From Promicromonospora panici (GTDB lineage: Bacteria > Actinomycetota > Actinomycetes > Actinomycetales > Cellulomonadaceae), in NCBI RefSeq assembly GCF_900608595.1, contig NZ_UWYY01000012.1, positions 1 through 64,000 on the forward strand: a DNA stretch of 64,000 nt. The letters run 5' to 3'. The translations under genes and the position numbers were made by a program. The notes beneath the pieces are model-generated. The model worked only from the letters and a program-made list of their open reading frames with translations, did not search any database and had not been told where the DNA came from. Shown here in pieces: positions 32,966 through 47,251 of this stretch. Each line of letters starts with the position of its first letter. Positions within the stretch are counted from its first letter, which is position 1.

Positions 32966-34663
32966 CTACGTCGCGGCGCCGCTGTGCTCGGCCAGCCCGT
33001 TCGTGCTCCCCGCCCGGCTCTCGTCGTAGCGCACGACCTCCAGCCCGAACTCTGCGAGGATCTCGGGCAGCAGGCGCACCACGTCGCGGTCCTTCTCCCG
33101 GTTCGCCTCGGGCAGCCGCGACCACGGCACGCCGATCATCGGGTGCACCTTGGCGTCGTCGTCCCGCACGGGCCCGCTGCGCCAGCCCTGCGCCACCCGT
33201 ACGGACTCCCACAGCTCGTGCTCCGCCTCGGCGAGCTCGTCCAGCTCGGCGCCCTCGAACACGACCTCGGGGGCGCCGTCGCGCGGCGCGATCGTCGCGC
33301 CCATCCGCGCCAGGCGCTCCGGCAGCCCGACGACCCAGCCCCGGTTGGAGGCCCGCAGGTCGTCGGAGAGGTCCTCCCAGCGCACCATCGCGGGGACCTC
33401 GCCCCAGCCGACGCCGCGCTCCCGCTGGTTGCGCAGGTAGACGTGATGGACGGCGCGCGCGATCCGCTCGTACATGTCGGCGTGGGCGCGGGCCTCCGCT
33501 CGCTCGACGTCGGCGAGCAGGTCGCGCATGGTCACGGTCCGCAGGCGGCCGTCCAGGTTGTCGAGCACACGCGAGGCCTCCGTGCCGAAGGCGCCCGTCA
33601 GGCCCGCCAGGCCGTCGAGCAGGAGCACCAGCGAACCCGGGCCGCCGTGCCACAGCTTCGTGGCCGTGAGGGCCACCCGCAGGGACGTTCCCTCGTCCGC
33701 GTGGCAGACGTAGACGACGTCGGGCGCGCCGAGGCTGCCCGTGCCGAGCGACGGGGCCGCCCGCAGCTCGATCTTCTCGGCGACGGGCGACCACCGGGAC
33801 CGCAGCGCCTCCACGACCGGCACGGCGTCGTCGGCCATGAGGTCGACCGCCAGCCGCACGCCGTCGCCGGCGAGCTCCCACTCGCGGGCCAGGCCCACCA
33901 CGAGCGCCTTGGCGAACTCTCCGGACCCGACCACCGCCACCCGGGTCAGCGGGGCGGGCCCGCCCGGAGCGTCCACGATGCGCCGCACCTCGCGCACCGC
34001 GAGCGCCTGCGCGGCGATCACGTCGAGCGTGAAGAAGTCGACGCCGGGTTCGGCGCAGCTCAGGTGCCGCGCCTGGAGTGCTACGCCGAGGTCGGGGTCG
34101 CTGACGTGGGCGTACAGGCGCTCGGGCCCCTGACCGGCATGGCGGACGGCGTTCTCCGCCTCGGCCACGGTGAGTACGTTGGCCGTGGCGTCGGTGCTGT
34201 CGTCGCCGCACGCGTACAGGACCGTCGCGCCGGTGAGGCCGACGTCGTGCAGGCCGGACGCGTCGGCGGTGCGCAGGACCCGGTGGCCCGCAGCCTCGAG
34301 CGCGGCCGCGACCGTGTCGGCGGCGTCCGTCTGCCCGACGACTATCGCGTGCCCCTGCGCGCGCCGGTCCCTGAACCGGTGGATCTCCCCGGTGAACAGC
34401 ACTCGGGCCGCCTCGAACAGCGCGTAGACGGCGGTGCCGGGCGCGAGGAACCGGGCCACCTGGAGCTGCCAGGAGAGCTCACCGCCTCCGCTGGCCGGGT
34501 CGGCGCCCATCACGAAGAGCTGGAGGTCGTGGTAGACGACGTCGTACCAGGTACGGCCGGGGACGTGCGTGGTGTCGAGCGCGAGCCCCCACCAGCCGAG
34601 TCCGAGCGAGACGGCGACGAGGACGGCGAAGCCGAGGCGGGTCCATGGGAAGGAGCGGGTCAC
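32966..34663 (-). CDS. Membrane protein with TrkA-like NAD domains and a C-terminal RyR domain
   Basis: About 565 residues. Helix 1 is at residues 10-30 and a second hydrophobic segment at about 75-92, followed by HRFRDRRAQGHAIVVGQTDAA, a Rossmann strand like that of TrkA/RCK regulators. A second Rossmann-like unit (VAVVGSGEFAKALVVGLARE) lies near residue 250. The C-terminus (about 385-545) has the pattern of bacterial RyR domains: VHHVYLRNQRERG, W..LSDDLRASNRG, then VHPMIGVPWSRLPEANREKD. This looks like an RCK-gated transport-related or sensor protein, but no pore-forming channel core is evident. The start is uncertain (GTG 34663; a TTG 33 nt upstream is possible). Function unknown. Confidence 0.75.
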   Translation of the reverse strand: MTRSFPWTRLGFAVLVAVSLGLGWWGLALDTTHVPGRTWYDVVYHDLQLFVMGADPASGGGELSWQLQVARFLAPGTAVYALFEAARVLFTGEIHRFRDRRAQGHAIVVGQTDAADTVAAALEAAGHRVLRTADASGLHDVGLTGATVLYACGDDSTDATANVLTVAEAENAVRHAGQGPERLYAHVSDPDLGVALQARHLSCAEPGVDFFTLDVIAAQALAVREVRRIVDAPGGPAPLTRVAVVGSGEFAKALVVGLAREWELAGDGVRLAVDLMADDAVPVVEALRSRWSPVAEKIELRAAPSLGTGSLGAPDVVYVCHADEGTSLRVALTATKLWHGGPGSLVLLLDGLAGLTGAFGTEASRVLDNLDGRLRTVTMRDLLADVERAEARAHADMYERIARAVHHVYLRNQRERGVGWGEVPAMVRWEDLSDDLRASNRGWVVGLPERLARMGATIAPRDGAPEVVFEGAELDELAEAEHELWESVRVAQGWRSGPVRDDDAKVHPMIGVPWSRLPEANREKDRDVVRLLPEILAEFGLEVVRYDESRAGSTNGLAEHSGAAT

Positions 34664-34697
34664 GCCCGGAACAATAGCGACATCTCGCCCCGGCAAT

Positions 34698-34790
34698 CGC
34701 CGAGGTGGAAGTGTGGCGAGGTAGGACCGGGGCCGGAGTGCTGATCAGCACTCCGGCCCGGTCCTACCTCGCCACAGTTCTACCTCGGCG
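34698..34790. repeat. Long near-perfect inverted repeat (46-47 nt arms)
   Basis: Left arm 34698-34744 and right arm 34745-34790 are reverse complements except for two mismatches and one extra G, with no spacer (centre TGATCA). The arms begin CGCCGAGGT and contain GGCGAGGTAGGACCGG. It fills the gap between the pyk stop and the RyR-domain gene. It is far longer than an ordinary terminator stem and has no T-run on the minus strand. Confidence 0.9.
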
Positions 34791-34798
34791 CCAGAGGG

Positions 34799-36235
34799 TC
34801 AGAAGCCGCTGCGGCCGTCGACGTGCGAGCCGATGCGGTGCACCAGGATCGAGTTCGTCGTGCCGGGCACGCCGACCGGCGCACCCGAGACCACCACGAC
34901 CAGATCGCCCTTCTCGGCGAGGCCCTGGTCCTGCAGGGTCAGGTCCACCTGGTCGACCATCGCGTCGACGTTCTCGACCTTCGGCACCAGGTACTCGGAG
35001 GTGCCCCAGGTCAGGGCGAGCGTGTTGGCGACGTGCTGCTCCGGGGTGAAGGCCAGCAGCGGGATCGACGAGCGCAGGCGCGACATCCGTCGCGCGGAGT
35101 CACCGGACTGCGTGAACGTCACGAGGTACTTGACCCCGAGAGTCTCGCCGATCTCGGCGGCGGCCCGCGTGATGGCGCCACCACGGGTGTGCGGCGTGGA
35201 GCCGAGCGGCGCGATGCGCTCCCGGCCCGCCTCTTCAGTGGCCTCGATGATCCGGGCCATGGTCTCGACCGTGACGATCGGGTAGTCGCCCACGGAGGTC
35301 TCACCGGAGAGCATCACGGCGTCGGCGCCGTCGAGCACGGCGTTGGCGCAGTCGGACGCCTCGGCACGGGTCGGCGTCGGCGACGTCGTCATCGACTCGA
35401 GCACCTGCGTGGCGACGATGACCGGCTTGGCGTTGCGCCGCGCCATCTCGACGATGCGCTTCTGCACGAGCGGCACCTGCTCCAGCGGCATCTCGACCGC
35501 GAGGTCGCCGCGCGCCACCATGACGCCGTCGAACGCCGCGATGACCTCGCTGAGGTTCTCCACGGCCTGCGGCTTCTCGATCTTGGCGATGACGGGGACC
35601 GTGCGGCCCTCCTCCTCCATCACCCGCCGGACGTCCTCGTAGTCCTTGGCGGACCGCACGAACGACAGCGCGATGAAGTCGGCGCCGAGCTGGAGCGCCC
35701 AGCGCAGGTCCGCCTCGTCCTTGTCGGACAGGGCCGGCACAGACACGGCGACGCCGGGCAGGTTGATGCCCTTGTTGTTCGAGACCGGACCGGGGACCTC
35801 GACCTCGGTGACGACACGCGGCCCCTCGACGGCGGTGACGCGCACACGCACCTTGCCGTCGTCGATCAGCAGCGGGTCGCCGACCTGGGCGTCCTGGTTC
35901 AGGCCCTTGTGGGTGGTGGACACGATCTCCCGCGAACCGAGGATGTCCTCGGTCGTGATGGTGAACGTGTCGCCCTTGTTCAAGAAATGCTTTTCGTCTC
36001 CCGCGAACCGGCCGAGCCGGATCTTCGGGCCCTGCAGGTCGACCAGTACGGCGACCGACTTCCCGGCCGCCTTGGCGGCCTCTCGCACGTTGCGGTAGAC
36101 CGCCGCATGCGCCTCCTGCTCGCCGTGGCTGCGGTTGATCCGCGCCACGTTCATGCCGGCGTCTACGAGCTCCCGAAGCTTTTCGGGACTCTCTGTGGCG
36201 GGTCCGATGGTGCACACGATCTTGGCTCTGCGCAT
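34799..36235 (-). CDS. pyk: Pyruvate kinase
   Basis: 478 residues. Catalyses phosphoenolpyruvate + ADP to pyruvate + ATP, the last glycolytic step. It starts MRRAKIVCTIGPATESPEKL and carries the active-site motif IAKIEKPQAVENLSEVIAAFDGVMVARGDL (split across the TIM barrel, Lys and acidic metal ligands present), plus VATQVLESM and LSGETSVGDYP. The C-terminal allosteric domain is complete. It lies downstream of gltD on the same strand, separated by a stem-loop, and is followed by a long palindrome. Confidence 0.97.
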   Translation of the reverse strand: MRRAKIVCTIGPATESPEKLRELVDAGMNVARINRSHGEQEAHAAVYRNVREAAKAAGKSVAVLVDLQGPKIRLGRFAGDEKHFLNKGDTFTITTEDILGSREIVSTTHKGLNQDAQVGDPLLIDDGKVRVRVTAVEGPRVVTEVEVPGPVSNNKGINLPGVAVSVPALSDKDEADLRWALQLGADFIALSFVRSAKDYEDVRRVMEEEGRTVPVIAKIEKPQAVENLSEVIAAFDGVMVARGDLAVEMPLEQVPLVQKRIVEMARRNAKPVIVATQVLESMTTSPTPTRAEASDCANAVLDGADAVMLSGETSVGDYPIVTVETMARIIEATEEAGRERIAPLGSTPHTRGGAITRAAAEIGETLGVKYLVTFTQSGDSARRMSRLRSSIPLLAFTPEQHVANTLALTWGTSEYLVPKVENVDAMVDQVDLTLQDQGLAEKGDLVVVVSGAPVGVPGTTNSILVHRIGSHVDGRSGF

Positions 36236-36255
36236 GTCTCCAGCCTAGGCATGGT

Positions 36256-36271
36256 GGGCGCCGCGGCGCCC
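36256..36271. terminator. Stem-loop between gltD and pyk
   Basis: A perfect 16 bp palindrome, GGGCGCCG/CGGCGCCC, lies 36 bp after the gltD stop and 21 bp before the pyk start. No T-run follows on the minus strand, so termination may be partial. It may also limit read-through into the pyk leader. Confidence 0.45.
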
Positions 36272-36306
36272 TGTGGGGGTGTACAACTCCCGGACGGGTT
36301 CTCCGG

Positions 36307-37777
36307 TCACGACCGCAGAGCGAGCGTGCGCGGACGCACCGGGGCGGGCAGCTCGGTGCTGCCCTGCAGGTAGGTGTCGGCCGCGGCGGCCGCGGCGCGG
36401 CCTTCCGCGATGGCCCACACGATGAGGGACTGACCGCGGCCGGCGTCGCCGGCGACGAAGACGCCCGGCAGGCTCGCAGCATAGTCGTCGCCGCGGGAAA
36501 CCAGGCCCCGCTCGGTGACCTCGATGCCGGTCTGCTCCTCCAGCACCGCGGTCTCCGGGCCGGTGAAGCCCATGGCAACGAGCACGAGGTCGGCGGGGAT
36601 CTCGCGCTCCGTGCCCGGCGTCGGCGCGCGGCGGCCGTCCGGCAGGTAGACCGTCTCGGCGACCTTCAGCGCGCGGACGTTGCCGTCGGCGTCGGGCAGG
36701 AACTCGACCGTGGAGGCCAGGTAGGCGCGCTCGCCGCCCTCCTCGTGCGAGGTCGAGACCTCGAACAGGATCGGGTCGGTCGGCCAGGGCTGGTTCGCCG
36801 GGCGCTCGACCGGCGGCTTCTTGCCGATCGCGAGCGTCGTGACGCTCGCGGCGCCCTGGCGCAGCGCGGTGCCGAGGCAGTCCGATCCCGTGTCGCCGCC
36901 GCCGATGATGATCACGTGCTTGCCGGCCGCCGTCGGCGCACCCTCGGGGAGGATGTCCGGCGTACCGGTGCCGACCGCCTTGTTGGCGGGGGTCAGGTAG
37001 TCCATGGCGAAGTGGATGCCGGCCAGGTCCCGCCCCGGGAGGGGCAGGTCGCGCGGTACCGTCGCGCCCGTGGCGACCACGACGGCGTCGAACCGGCGGC
37101 GCAGGGCGTCCCAGCTGATGTCCTCGCCGATGGTGACGCCCGGGCGGAACCGCGTGCCCTCGGCCTCCATCTGCGCCAGACGGCGATCGATGTGCAGCTT
37201 CTCGAGCTTGAAGTCGGGGATGCCGTAGCGCAGGAGGCCGCCGATGGCGTCGTCCCGCTCGTAGACGACGACGGTGTGCCCGGCGCGCGTCAGCTGCTGC
37301 GCGGCGGCCAGACCGGCGGGACCCGAGCCGACGACGGCGACCGTGGAACCCGTGAGCCGCTCCGGCACGTGCGGGGTGACCAGGCCGCGGGCGAACGCCT
37401 CGTCGATGATCGAGACCTCGACGTTCTTGATCGTCACCGAGGGCTGGTTGATGCTCAGCACGCAGGACGACTCGCACGGCGCCGGGCACACGCGCCCCGT
37501 GAACTCCGGGAAGTTGTTCGTGGCGTGCAGGCGGTCGATCGCGTCGGCCCACTGGCCGCGCCACACCAGGTCGTTCCAGTCCGGGATCAGGTTGCCCAGC
37601 GGGCAGCCCTGGTGGCAGAACGGCACGCCGCAGTCCATGCAGCGCCCGGCCTGCTCCTTGAGGAACGGCTGGCCCTCTGCGCGGTGCGCGTGGGTGTCCT
37701 TCCAGTCGCGCAGCCGGACCTCGACGGGCCGGTTCGGGGGGAGCTCCCGCTCCCGGACCTTGAGGAATCCTCGGGGG

Positions 37778-37785
<8 letters not shown>
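36307..37785 (-). CDS. gltD: Glutamate synthase (NADPH) small subunit
   Basis: 492 residues. The N-terminal [4Fe-4S] region is [20 protein letters not shown]. The first FAD/NAD Rossmann motif is [17 protein letters not shown] near residue 150, and the second nucleotide-binding motif is [12 protein letters not shown] near residue 290. It supplies electrons from NADPH to the large subunit for glutamate formation from glutamine and 2-oxoglutarate. Starts at GTG and overlaps the end of gltB by 8 bp, consistent with translational coupling and 1:1 production. Confidence 0.97.
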
Positions 37786-42349
<4,564 letters not shown>

Positions 42350-42464
42350 GGGTCCTCACAGGCACCCGGCCGTAGCCGGGCGCAGTTCCTTGCGGTGGTC
42401 CGGGACGACGGCGGCCCGGTCGGTCAGGGGGCTCGTCGTCCGGTGGTCCCGGCGGCCGTGCCCC

Positions 42465-43541
42465 TCAGGTGCGCGCGGAGGTGTCCGCGTCGGACTCCTC
42501 CACTGCTGCTGTCTTCTTCTCCTCGGGCTCGGCGGCTGCCGTGCCCGTCTCTTCACTTGCTGGGTCAGGCTCTGGGTCGGGCTCTGGCTCGGCCTCGGGT
42601 CCGGCCGACGGATCGTCGTCCCGTGGCCGCAGCAGTACCGACTCTTCCCTGGTGGGGAACTTGCGAGCCAGCACTATCGAGACCACCAGGGCCGCGAGGC
42701 CCAGGAGGATCGAGGTCCAGACGTTGAGGCGGAGCCCCAGCACCAGCTCCGCATCGTCGATGCGGAGCATCTCGATCCAGACCCGTCCGAGAGTGTAGAG
42801 CAGGACGTACGCCCAGAATACCCGCGCATGACCCAACTTGAACCGACGGTCGAGAAACAGCAGAACTCCGGCCATCGCGAGATTCCACAGGAGCTCGTAC
42901 AGGAACGTCGGGTGGAACAGCGTGCCTTCCGGGTACGCCACGCCGGTCGCCGGGTTGGACACCAGGTACTCGGCGTCGATGTGCAGGCCCCAGGGCAGCT
43001 CGGTGGGCCGCCCGTACAGCTCCTGGTTGAACCAGTTGCCGAGCCGGCCCACGGCTTGCGCCACGAGCAGGCCGGGCGCCACGGCGTCGGCGAAGGACGA
43101 CAGCCGGACGCCCAGGCGGCGGCAGCCGATCCAGGCCCCGACGGCGCCGAGCGCCACCGCGCCCCAGATGCCGAGGCCGCCCTCCCAGACGTAGAACGCC
43201 TTGACGGGGTCGCCCCCGCCGGAGAAGTCCTCGCCGAAGTACCTGTCCGGCGACGAGAGCACGTGATAGATCCGGCCGCCGACGATGCCGAACGGCACCG
43301 CCCAGAACGCGATCTCCAGGACGTCCTCGGGGTTGCCCCCGCGCGCCTTCCACCGCCTCGCGGTCATCCAGACGGCGATCACGATGCCGGCGAGGATCGC
43401 CAGCGCGTAGGCGCGCAGCGGGAAGATCCCGAGGTACCAGGTGTGCTCGGCGGGGCTGGGTATCTCGGTCGTCACAGCGGCCGGCAGCACCGCAGACAGC
43501 TCAAGTGGCAGAGCGGTCGGCAGTGCGGTCAGCAGCGTCAC
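42465..43541 (-). CDS. lgt: Prolipoprotein diacylglyceryl transferase
   Basis: 358 residues, multi-pass membrane enzyme that transfers diacylglycerol from phosphatidylglycerol to the lipobox cysteine of prelipoproteins such as the binding protein at 25368-27023. The signature region is VGRLGNWFNQELYGRPTELPWGLHI. About seven helices are visible. The C-terminal tail of about 75 residues is acidic and Ala/Glu/Pro-rich, as in many actinobacterial Lgt proteins. Starts at GTG 43541, preceded by GGAGAGG and overlapping the trpA stop by 4 bp, so it is translationally coupled to the trp genes. Confidence 0.95.
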   Translation of the reverse strand: MTLLTALPTALPLELSAVLPAAVTTEIPSPAEHTWYLGIFPLRAYALAILAGIVIAVWMTARRWKARGGNPEDVLEIAFWAVPFGIVGGRIYHVLSSPDRYFGEDFSGGGDPVKAFYVWEGGLGIWGAVALGAVGAWIGCRRLGVRLSSFADAVAPGLLVAQAVGRLGNWFNQELYGRPTELPWGLHIDAEYLVSNPATGVAYPEGTLFHPTFLYELLWNLAMAGVLLFLDRRFKLGHARVFWAYVLLYTLGRVWIEMLRIDDAELVLGLRLNVWTSILLGLAALVVSIVLARKFPTREESVLLRPRDDDPSAGPEAEPEPDPEPDPASEETGTAAAEPEEKKTAAVEESDADTSART

Positions 43542-44446
43542 GGTGCCTCTCCGGAAGCGGTGGTCGCGCCGGTGGGTGCATCGGCGGGCGCGGTAGCGCG
43601 CGCCGACCGTACCCCGGCTGCCAGGTCCTCCGTCACCCGGGCGAGATTCGTGAGACGGACCGCCCACTCGTCGTCGGCCAGCGGGCCGTCCGACAGCAGC
43701 GGATGCACGAGCGCGGAGCCGACGATGACGCCGTCGGCGAAGCGGCCCACCTCGGTGGCCTGCGCGCCGGTGGAGACGCCAAGGCCCACGCAGACGTTGG
43801 TCGCGCCGGCGGCGCGCGTGTCGGCCACCAGCTGCTCGGCGCGCGAGCCCACCTGGCTCCGCTCCCCCGTCACGCCCATGAGCGAGGTCGCATAGACGAA
43901 CCCGCGGGACGCGTCCACGGTGAGCCGCAGCCGCTCGACCGACGAGCTCGGGGCCACCAGGAACACCCGGTCCATCCCGTGCGCCTCGCTGGCGGCAAGC
44001 CAGTCGGCACCCTCGTCCGGGATCAGGTCCGGCGTGATGAGCCCGGCGCCGCCCGCGGCGGCCAGGTCGTGCGCGAACGCGTCCGGCCCGTACTTGAGCA
44101 CCGGGTTCCAGTAGGTCATGACGAGCACGGGGACGTGCGGCGCGTACTCGGTCAGCTCCCGCACCACGCGGAACACGTCCCGTACGCGGGCGCCGGCGTC
44201 GAGCGCGCCCTGCGCGGCCGCCTGGATCACCGGGCCGTCCAGCACGGGATCGGTGTACGGGATGCCGAGCTCGATGATGTCGACGCCGTGGTCGACGAGC
44301 GTCTTCAACGCCTCGATCGACCGGTCCACCGTCGGGTAGCCGACGGGCAGGTAGCCCACGAGGGCAGGCCGGTTCTCCTCCTCGCGCAGGCGGGCGATCA
44401 GGTCGCCGGTGCCGGAGCCGGTGGCTCGCTCTGTCACGGTGCTCAT
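43538..44446 (-). CDS. trpA: Tryptophan synthase alpha chain
   Basis: 302 residues, TIM barrel. Splits indole-3-glycerol phosphate into indole, which is channelled to TrpB, and glyceraldehyde 3-phosphate. The catalytic acids are in [20 protein letters not shown]. The phosphate site includes the glycine-rich [23 protein letters not shown] region. A 25-residue Ala/Thr-rich tail extends past the family's usual end. CAGGAGGGC precedes the ATG, which overlaps the trpB stop by 4 bp; the trpA stop in turn overlaps lgt. Confidence 0.97.
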   Translation of the reverse strand: MSTVTERATGSGTGDLIARLREEENRPALVGYLPVGYPTVDRSIEALKTLVDHGVDIIELGIPYTDPVLDGPVIQAAAQGALDAGARVRDVFRVVRELTEYAPHVPVLVMTYWNPVLKYGPDAFAHDLAAAGGAGLITPDLIPDEGADWLAASEAHGMDRVFLVAPSSSVERLRLTVDASRGFVYATSLMGVTGERSQVGSRAEQLVADTRAAGATNVCVGLGVSTGAQATEVGRFADGVIVGSALVHPLLSDGPLADDEWAVRLTNLARVTEDLAAGVRSARATAPADAPTGATTASGEAP

Positions 44447-45726
44447 CCCCGGCCCTCCTGCCGCTCGAGCTCCTCCGCGGCGACGCCGTTGTCGGCGCCG
44501 TCCAGCAGCCCGAACCAGCGAGCCGCCGTCGCCACGTCCTTGTCGCCGCGACCGGAGAGGTTCACGAGGATCAGGAGCGGCTCGCCGTCCGGCCCCGTGC
44601 GGCCCTCGGCCGCCGCGCCCTTGCCGACGCGCATGGCGCCCGCGAGGGCGTGCGCCGACTCGATGGCCGGGATGATCCCCTCGGTACGGCACAGGAGGCG
44701 GAACGCCTCCATGGCCTCGTCGTCGGTCACCGGCTCGTAGGTGGCGCGGCCCAGGTCGTGCAGCCAGGCGTGCGCCGGCCCGACGCTCGGGTAGTCCAGG
44801 CCCGCGGACACGGAGTGGCTGGGCAGCGTCTGGCCGTCGTCGTCCTGCAGCAGGTACGAGCGGGCGCCGTGCAGCACGCCCAGCGCGCCGCCGCTGAACC
44901 GGGCCGCGTGGCGGCCCGACTCGATACCCTCGCCGCCGGCCTCGAAGCCGCGCAGCTCGACGTCCTTGTCGTCGAGGAACGCGTTGAAGATGCCGAGCGC
45001 GTTGGACCCGCCGCCCACGCACGCCGCGACGACGTCGGGCAGCCGGCCGGCGCGCTCCAGGATCTGCTCGCGCGCCTCCTCGCCGATGATGCGGTGGAAC
45101 TGGCGCACCATCTCGGGGAACGGGTGCGGCCCGGTGACGGTGCCGAGCAGGTAGTGGGTCGTCTCGACGTTGGCCACCCAGTCGCGCAGGGCCTCGTTGA
45201 TGGCGTCCTTGAGGGTGCGCGAGCCGATCTTCACCGGCACGACCTCGGCACCGAGCAGGCGCATCCGCGCCACGTTCAGCGCCTGCCGCCGGGTGTCCTC
45301 CTCGCCCATGTAGACCACGCACTCGAGGTCCATCAGGGCGGCCGCGGTAGCGGTGGCGACGCCGTGCTGGCCCGCCCCCGTCTCCGCGATGAGGCGCTTC
45401 TTGCCCATGCGCTTGACCAGCAGGGCCTGCCCGAGCACGTTGTTGATCTTGTGCGAGCCCGTGTGGTTGAGGTCCTCGCGCTTGAGGAACACCCGCGCGC
45501 CGCCTGCGTGCGCCGCGAACCGCGGCACCTCGGTCAGCGGGCTCGGCCGGCCCGTGTACTCCCGGTGCAGGCGCTGCAGCTCGGCCGCAAACTCGGGGTC
45601 GTCGGCCGCCTTGCGGAACTCGGTGTCGAGCTCGTCGAGCGCGGTGATGAGCGCCTCGGGCACGAACCGCCCGCCGTACTGGCCGAAGTACGGGCCGGAG
45701 ACGTCGGACAGCTTCACGTTGATCAC
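44443..45726 (-). CDS. trpB: Tryptophan synthase beta chain
   Basis: 427 residues, fold type II PLP enzyme joining indole and serine to give tryptophan. The PLP lysine is in [17 protein letters not shown], the phosphate-binding glycines in [12 protein letters not shown], and the conserved start [16 protein letters not shown] is present. The C-terminus runs past the family end with an acidic RQEGRG tail. GTG 45726 was chosen because AAGGGA lies 6 nt upstream; GTG 45717 is possible. It overlaps the 3' end of trpC only by its ribosome site (11 bp gap), and its stop overlaps trpA. Confidence 0.97.
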   Translation of the reverse strand: MINVKLSDVSGPYFGQYGGRFVPEALITALDELDTEFRKAADDPEFAAELQRLHREYTGRPSPLTEVPRFAAHAGGARVFLKREDLNHTGSHKINNVLGQALLVKRMGKKRLIAETGAGQHGVATATAAALMDLECVVYMGEEDTRRQALNVARMRLLGAEVVPVKIGSRTLKDAINEALRDWVANVETTHYLLGTVTGPHPFPEMVRQFHRIIGEEAREQILERAGRLPDVVAACVGGGSNALGIFNAFLDDKDVELRGFEAGGEGIESGRHAARFSGGALGVLHGARSYLLQDDDGQTLPSHSVSAGLDYPSVGPAHAWLHDLGRATYEPVTDDEAMEAFRLLCRTEGIIPAIESAHALAGAMRVGKGAAAEGRTGPDGEPLLILVNLSGRGDKDVATAARWFGLLDGADNGVAAEELERQEGRG

Positions 45727-45737
45727 GTCGGATCCCT

Positions 45738-46553
45738 TCAAGCTGGACGGACGGACCGCAGCGACGGGTGCGAGCCCGCTGCGACGAGGTCGGCCACCGA
45801 AGCACGCGGGGCACGGTCGGTCACGAGAGCCTCGCCCACCAGTACGCCGTCGGCACCGGCGCGGGCCATCTCCATCACGTCGTGCGGGCCCCGGATGCCG
45901 GACTCCGCGATCTTGATCACGTCGTCCGGGATGTACTCGGCGAGGCTGCGGAACAGGCCGCGGTCGAGCTCGAGGGTCTTCAGGTTGCGGGCGTTGACGC
46001 CCACGACCCGCGCCCCGGCGTCCACGGCGCGGCGGACCTCTTCGAGGTTGTGGGCCTCCACGAGCGCGGTCATCCCGAGCGAGTGCACGCGCTCGACGAG
46101 CGACTCGAGCACCGTCTGCTCCAGGGCGGCCACGATGACCAGGACCAGGTCGGCCCCGTGCGCGCGGGCCTCCCACACCTGGTACGGCGTCACGATGAAG
46201 TCCTTGCGCAGCACGGGGACGTCGACCCGGCCGCGCACCGCGTCCAGGTCGGCCAGCGAGCCGTTGAACCGGCGCTGCTCGGTGAGCACCGAGATCGCGG
46301 ACGCGCCGCCGGTCTCGTACTCGACGGCGAGCGCCGCCGGGTCGTCGATCTGCGCGAGCGAGCCCTTGCTCGGGCTCGAGCGCTTGACCTCGGCGATCAC
46401 CGATACGGCGTCCGCCTGCTTCAGGCGGCCGAGGCACTCGAGGGCCCCGGGCACCGCGGTGGCGCGCTCCTTGAGCGCGTCGAGAGGCACACGTGCCTCA
46501 CGCTCCGCGAGGTCCTCACGAACCCCCGCGACGATGTCCTCCAGGACCGACAT
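45738..46553 (-). CDS. trpC: Indole-3-glycerol phosphate synthase
   Basis: 271 residues, TIM barrel. Closes the indole ring of the CdRP intermediate. Visible motifs are [18 protein letters not shown] with the catalytic Lys, [32 protein letters not shown] and [19 protein letters not shown] lies 8 nt before the ATG. It starts the trpCBA-lgt segment after a 263 bp gap that follows the small membrane genes, so it may have its own promoter. No Trp-rich leader peptide was found in that gap. Confidence 0.97.
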   Translation of the reverse strand: MSVLEDIVAGVREDLAEREARVPLDALKERATAVPGALECLGRLKQADAVSVIAEVKRSSPSKGSLAQIDDPAALAVEYETGGASAISVLTEQRRFNGSLADLDAVRGRVDVPVLRKDFIVTPYQVWEARAHGADLVLVIVAALEQTVLESLVERVHSLGMTALVEAHNLEEVRRAVDAGARVVGVNARNLKTLELDRGLFRSLAEYIPDDVIKIAESGIRGPHDVMEMARAGADGVLVGEALVTDRAPRASVADLVAAGSHPSLRSVRPA

Positions 46554-46668
46554 GTAATGAGCCTCCCCGTGCCCTTGCTCTGCCCTCGTCTACGACCTCA
46601 TGCGATGGACTGCCTCATACGCTTGTCGGGACGTTCGCCCCCATGGCCATCGTAGGCGGATCGACGGT

Positions 46669-46682
46669 GTGGTCCTGACCAC
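46669..46682. promoter_or_regulatory. Candidate operator upstream of trpC
   Basis: GTGGTC-CT-GACCAC is a 6+6 bp inverted repeat 116-129 bp upstream of the trpC start, in the only sizeable gap of the trp cluster. A plausible minus-strand -10 (TACGAT) lies downstream of it. Assignment as an operator is inference from symmetry and position. The rest of the 263 bp gap (46554-46816) shows only a short palindrome, ACCTGGCCAGGT at 46753-46764. Confidence 0.3.
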
Positions 46683-46816
46683 TCCCGGACCGTGAGACGA
46701 CGTACCGTCAGATCCCGGGCCGGGAGCCGGCCGAGAACTGGCTGGGGATCACCTGGCCAGGTCAGGGATCGTCGCGGGGGCCGGTGCCGGCATCCGAACC
46801 AGGGTCCGCACCAGGG

Positions 46817-47251
46817 TCAGAGCCACGGCGTCAGATAGGGCTGCAGACCGGGGAGGTTGCGGGCTACGAAGAACGCCAGAGCGACGCCGAGCGTGACCCA
46901 GCCCGCGGTGCCGGACAAGCCCTTGACGGGCCGGTCGCGGGCGGCGGCCACGAGCCAGGTCAGCCACAGGACCACCACCACGGGGGCGCTCACGGTCCAC
47001 AGCGCGTTCGCCGACCAGGCGCCCGCGAGGTCGAGGTGCGCCAGGTCGTGCGTGGCACGCAGGCCGCCGCACAGCGGGCAGGCCAGGCCGGTCAGCTCCA
47101 GCAGCGGGCAGAACCCGTAGGAGCCGCGTGCGTGCGGGTCACGGACGGCGACCAGCAGCGTGGCCGCGCCGACCGCCGCTCCGGCCAGCAGCGGCGCCCG
47201 GAGCGCCCGCCTCGCGGTGGTCCGGGCGGCTGCTTCAGGAATCGGGCCCAC
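46817..47251 (-). CDS. DUF2752 membrane protein
   Basis: 144 residues with about three transmembrane helices. The DUF2752 signature is clear: CPLLELTGLACPLCGGLRATHDLAHLDL followed by AWSANAL, with paired cysteines facing a Gly-Leu-rich helix (quoted in two parts; residues 48-85). Molecular role unknown; the family occurs often in actinobacteria and bacteroidetes. GTG start; its first 17 bp overlap the end of the DUF4190 gene. The location inside the trp cluster is a recurring arrangement in Micrococcales but does not prove a role in tryptophan synthesis. Confidence 0.85.
   Translation of the reverse strand: MGPIPEAAARTTARRALRAPLLAGAAVGAATLLVAVRDPHARGSYGFCPLLELTGLACPLCGGLRATHDLAHLDLAGAWSANALWTVSAPVVVVLWLTWLVAAARDRPVKGLSGTAGWVTLGVALAFFVARNLPGLQPYLTPWL

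Noticed and set aside
46554..46816. Trp attenuator or leader peptide before trpC
   Set aside because: No short frame with consecutive Trp codons and no competing terminator/antiterminator stems were found.
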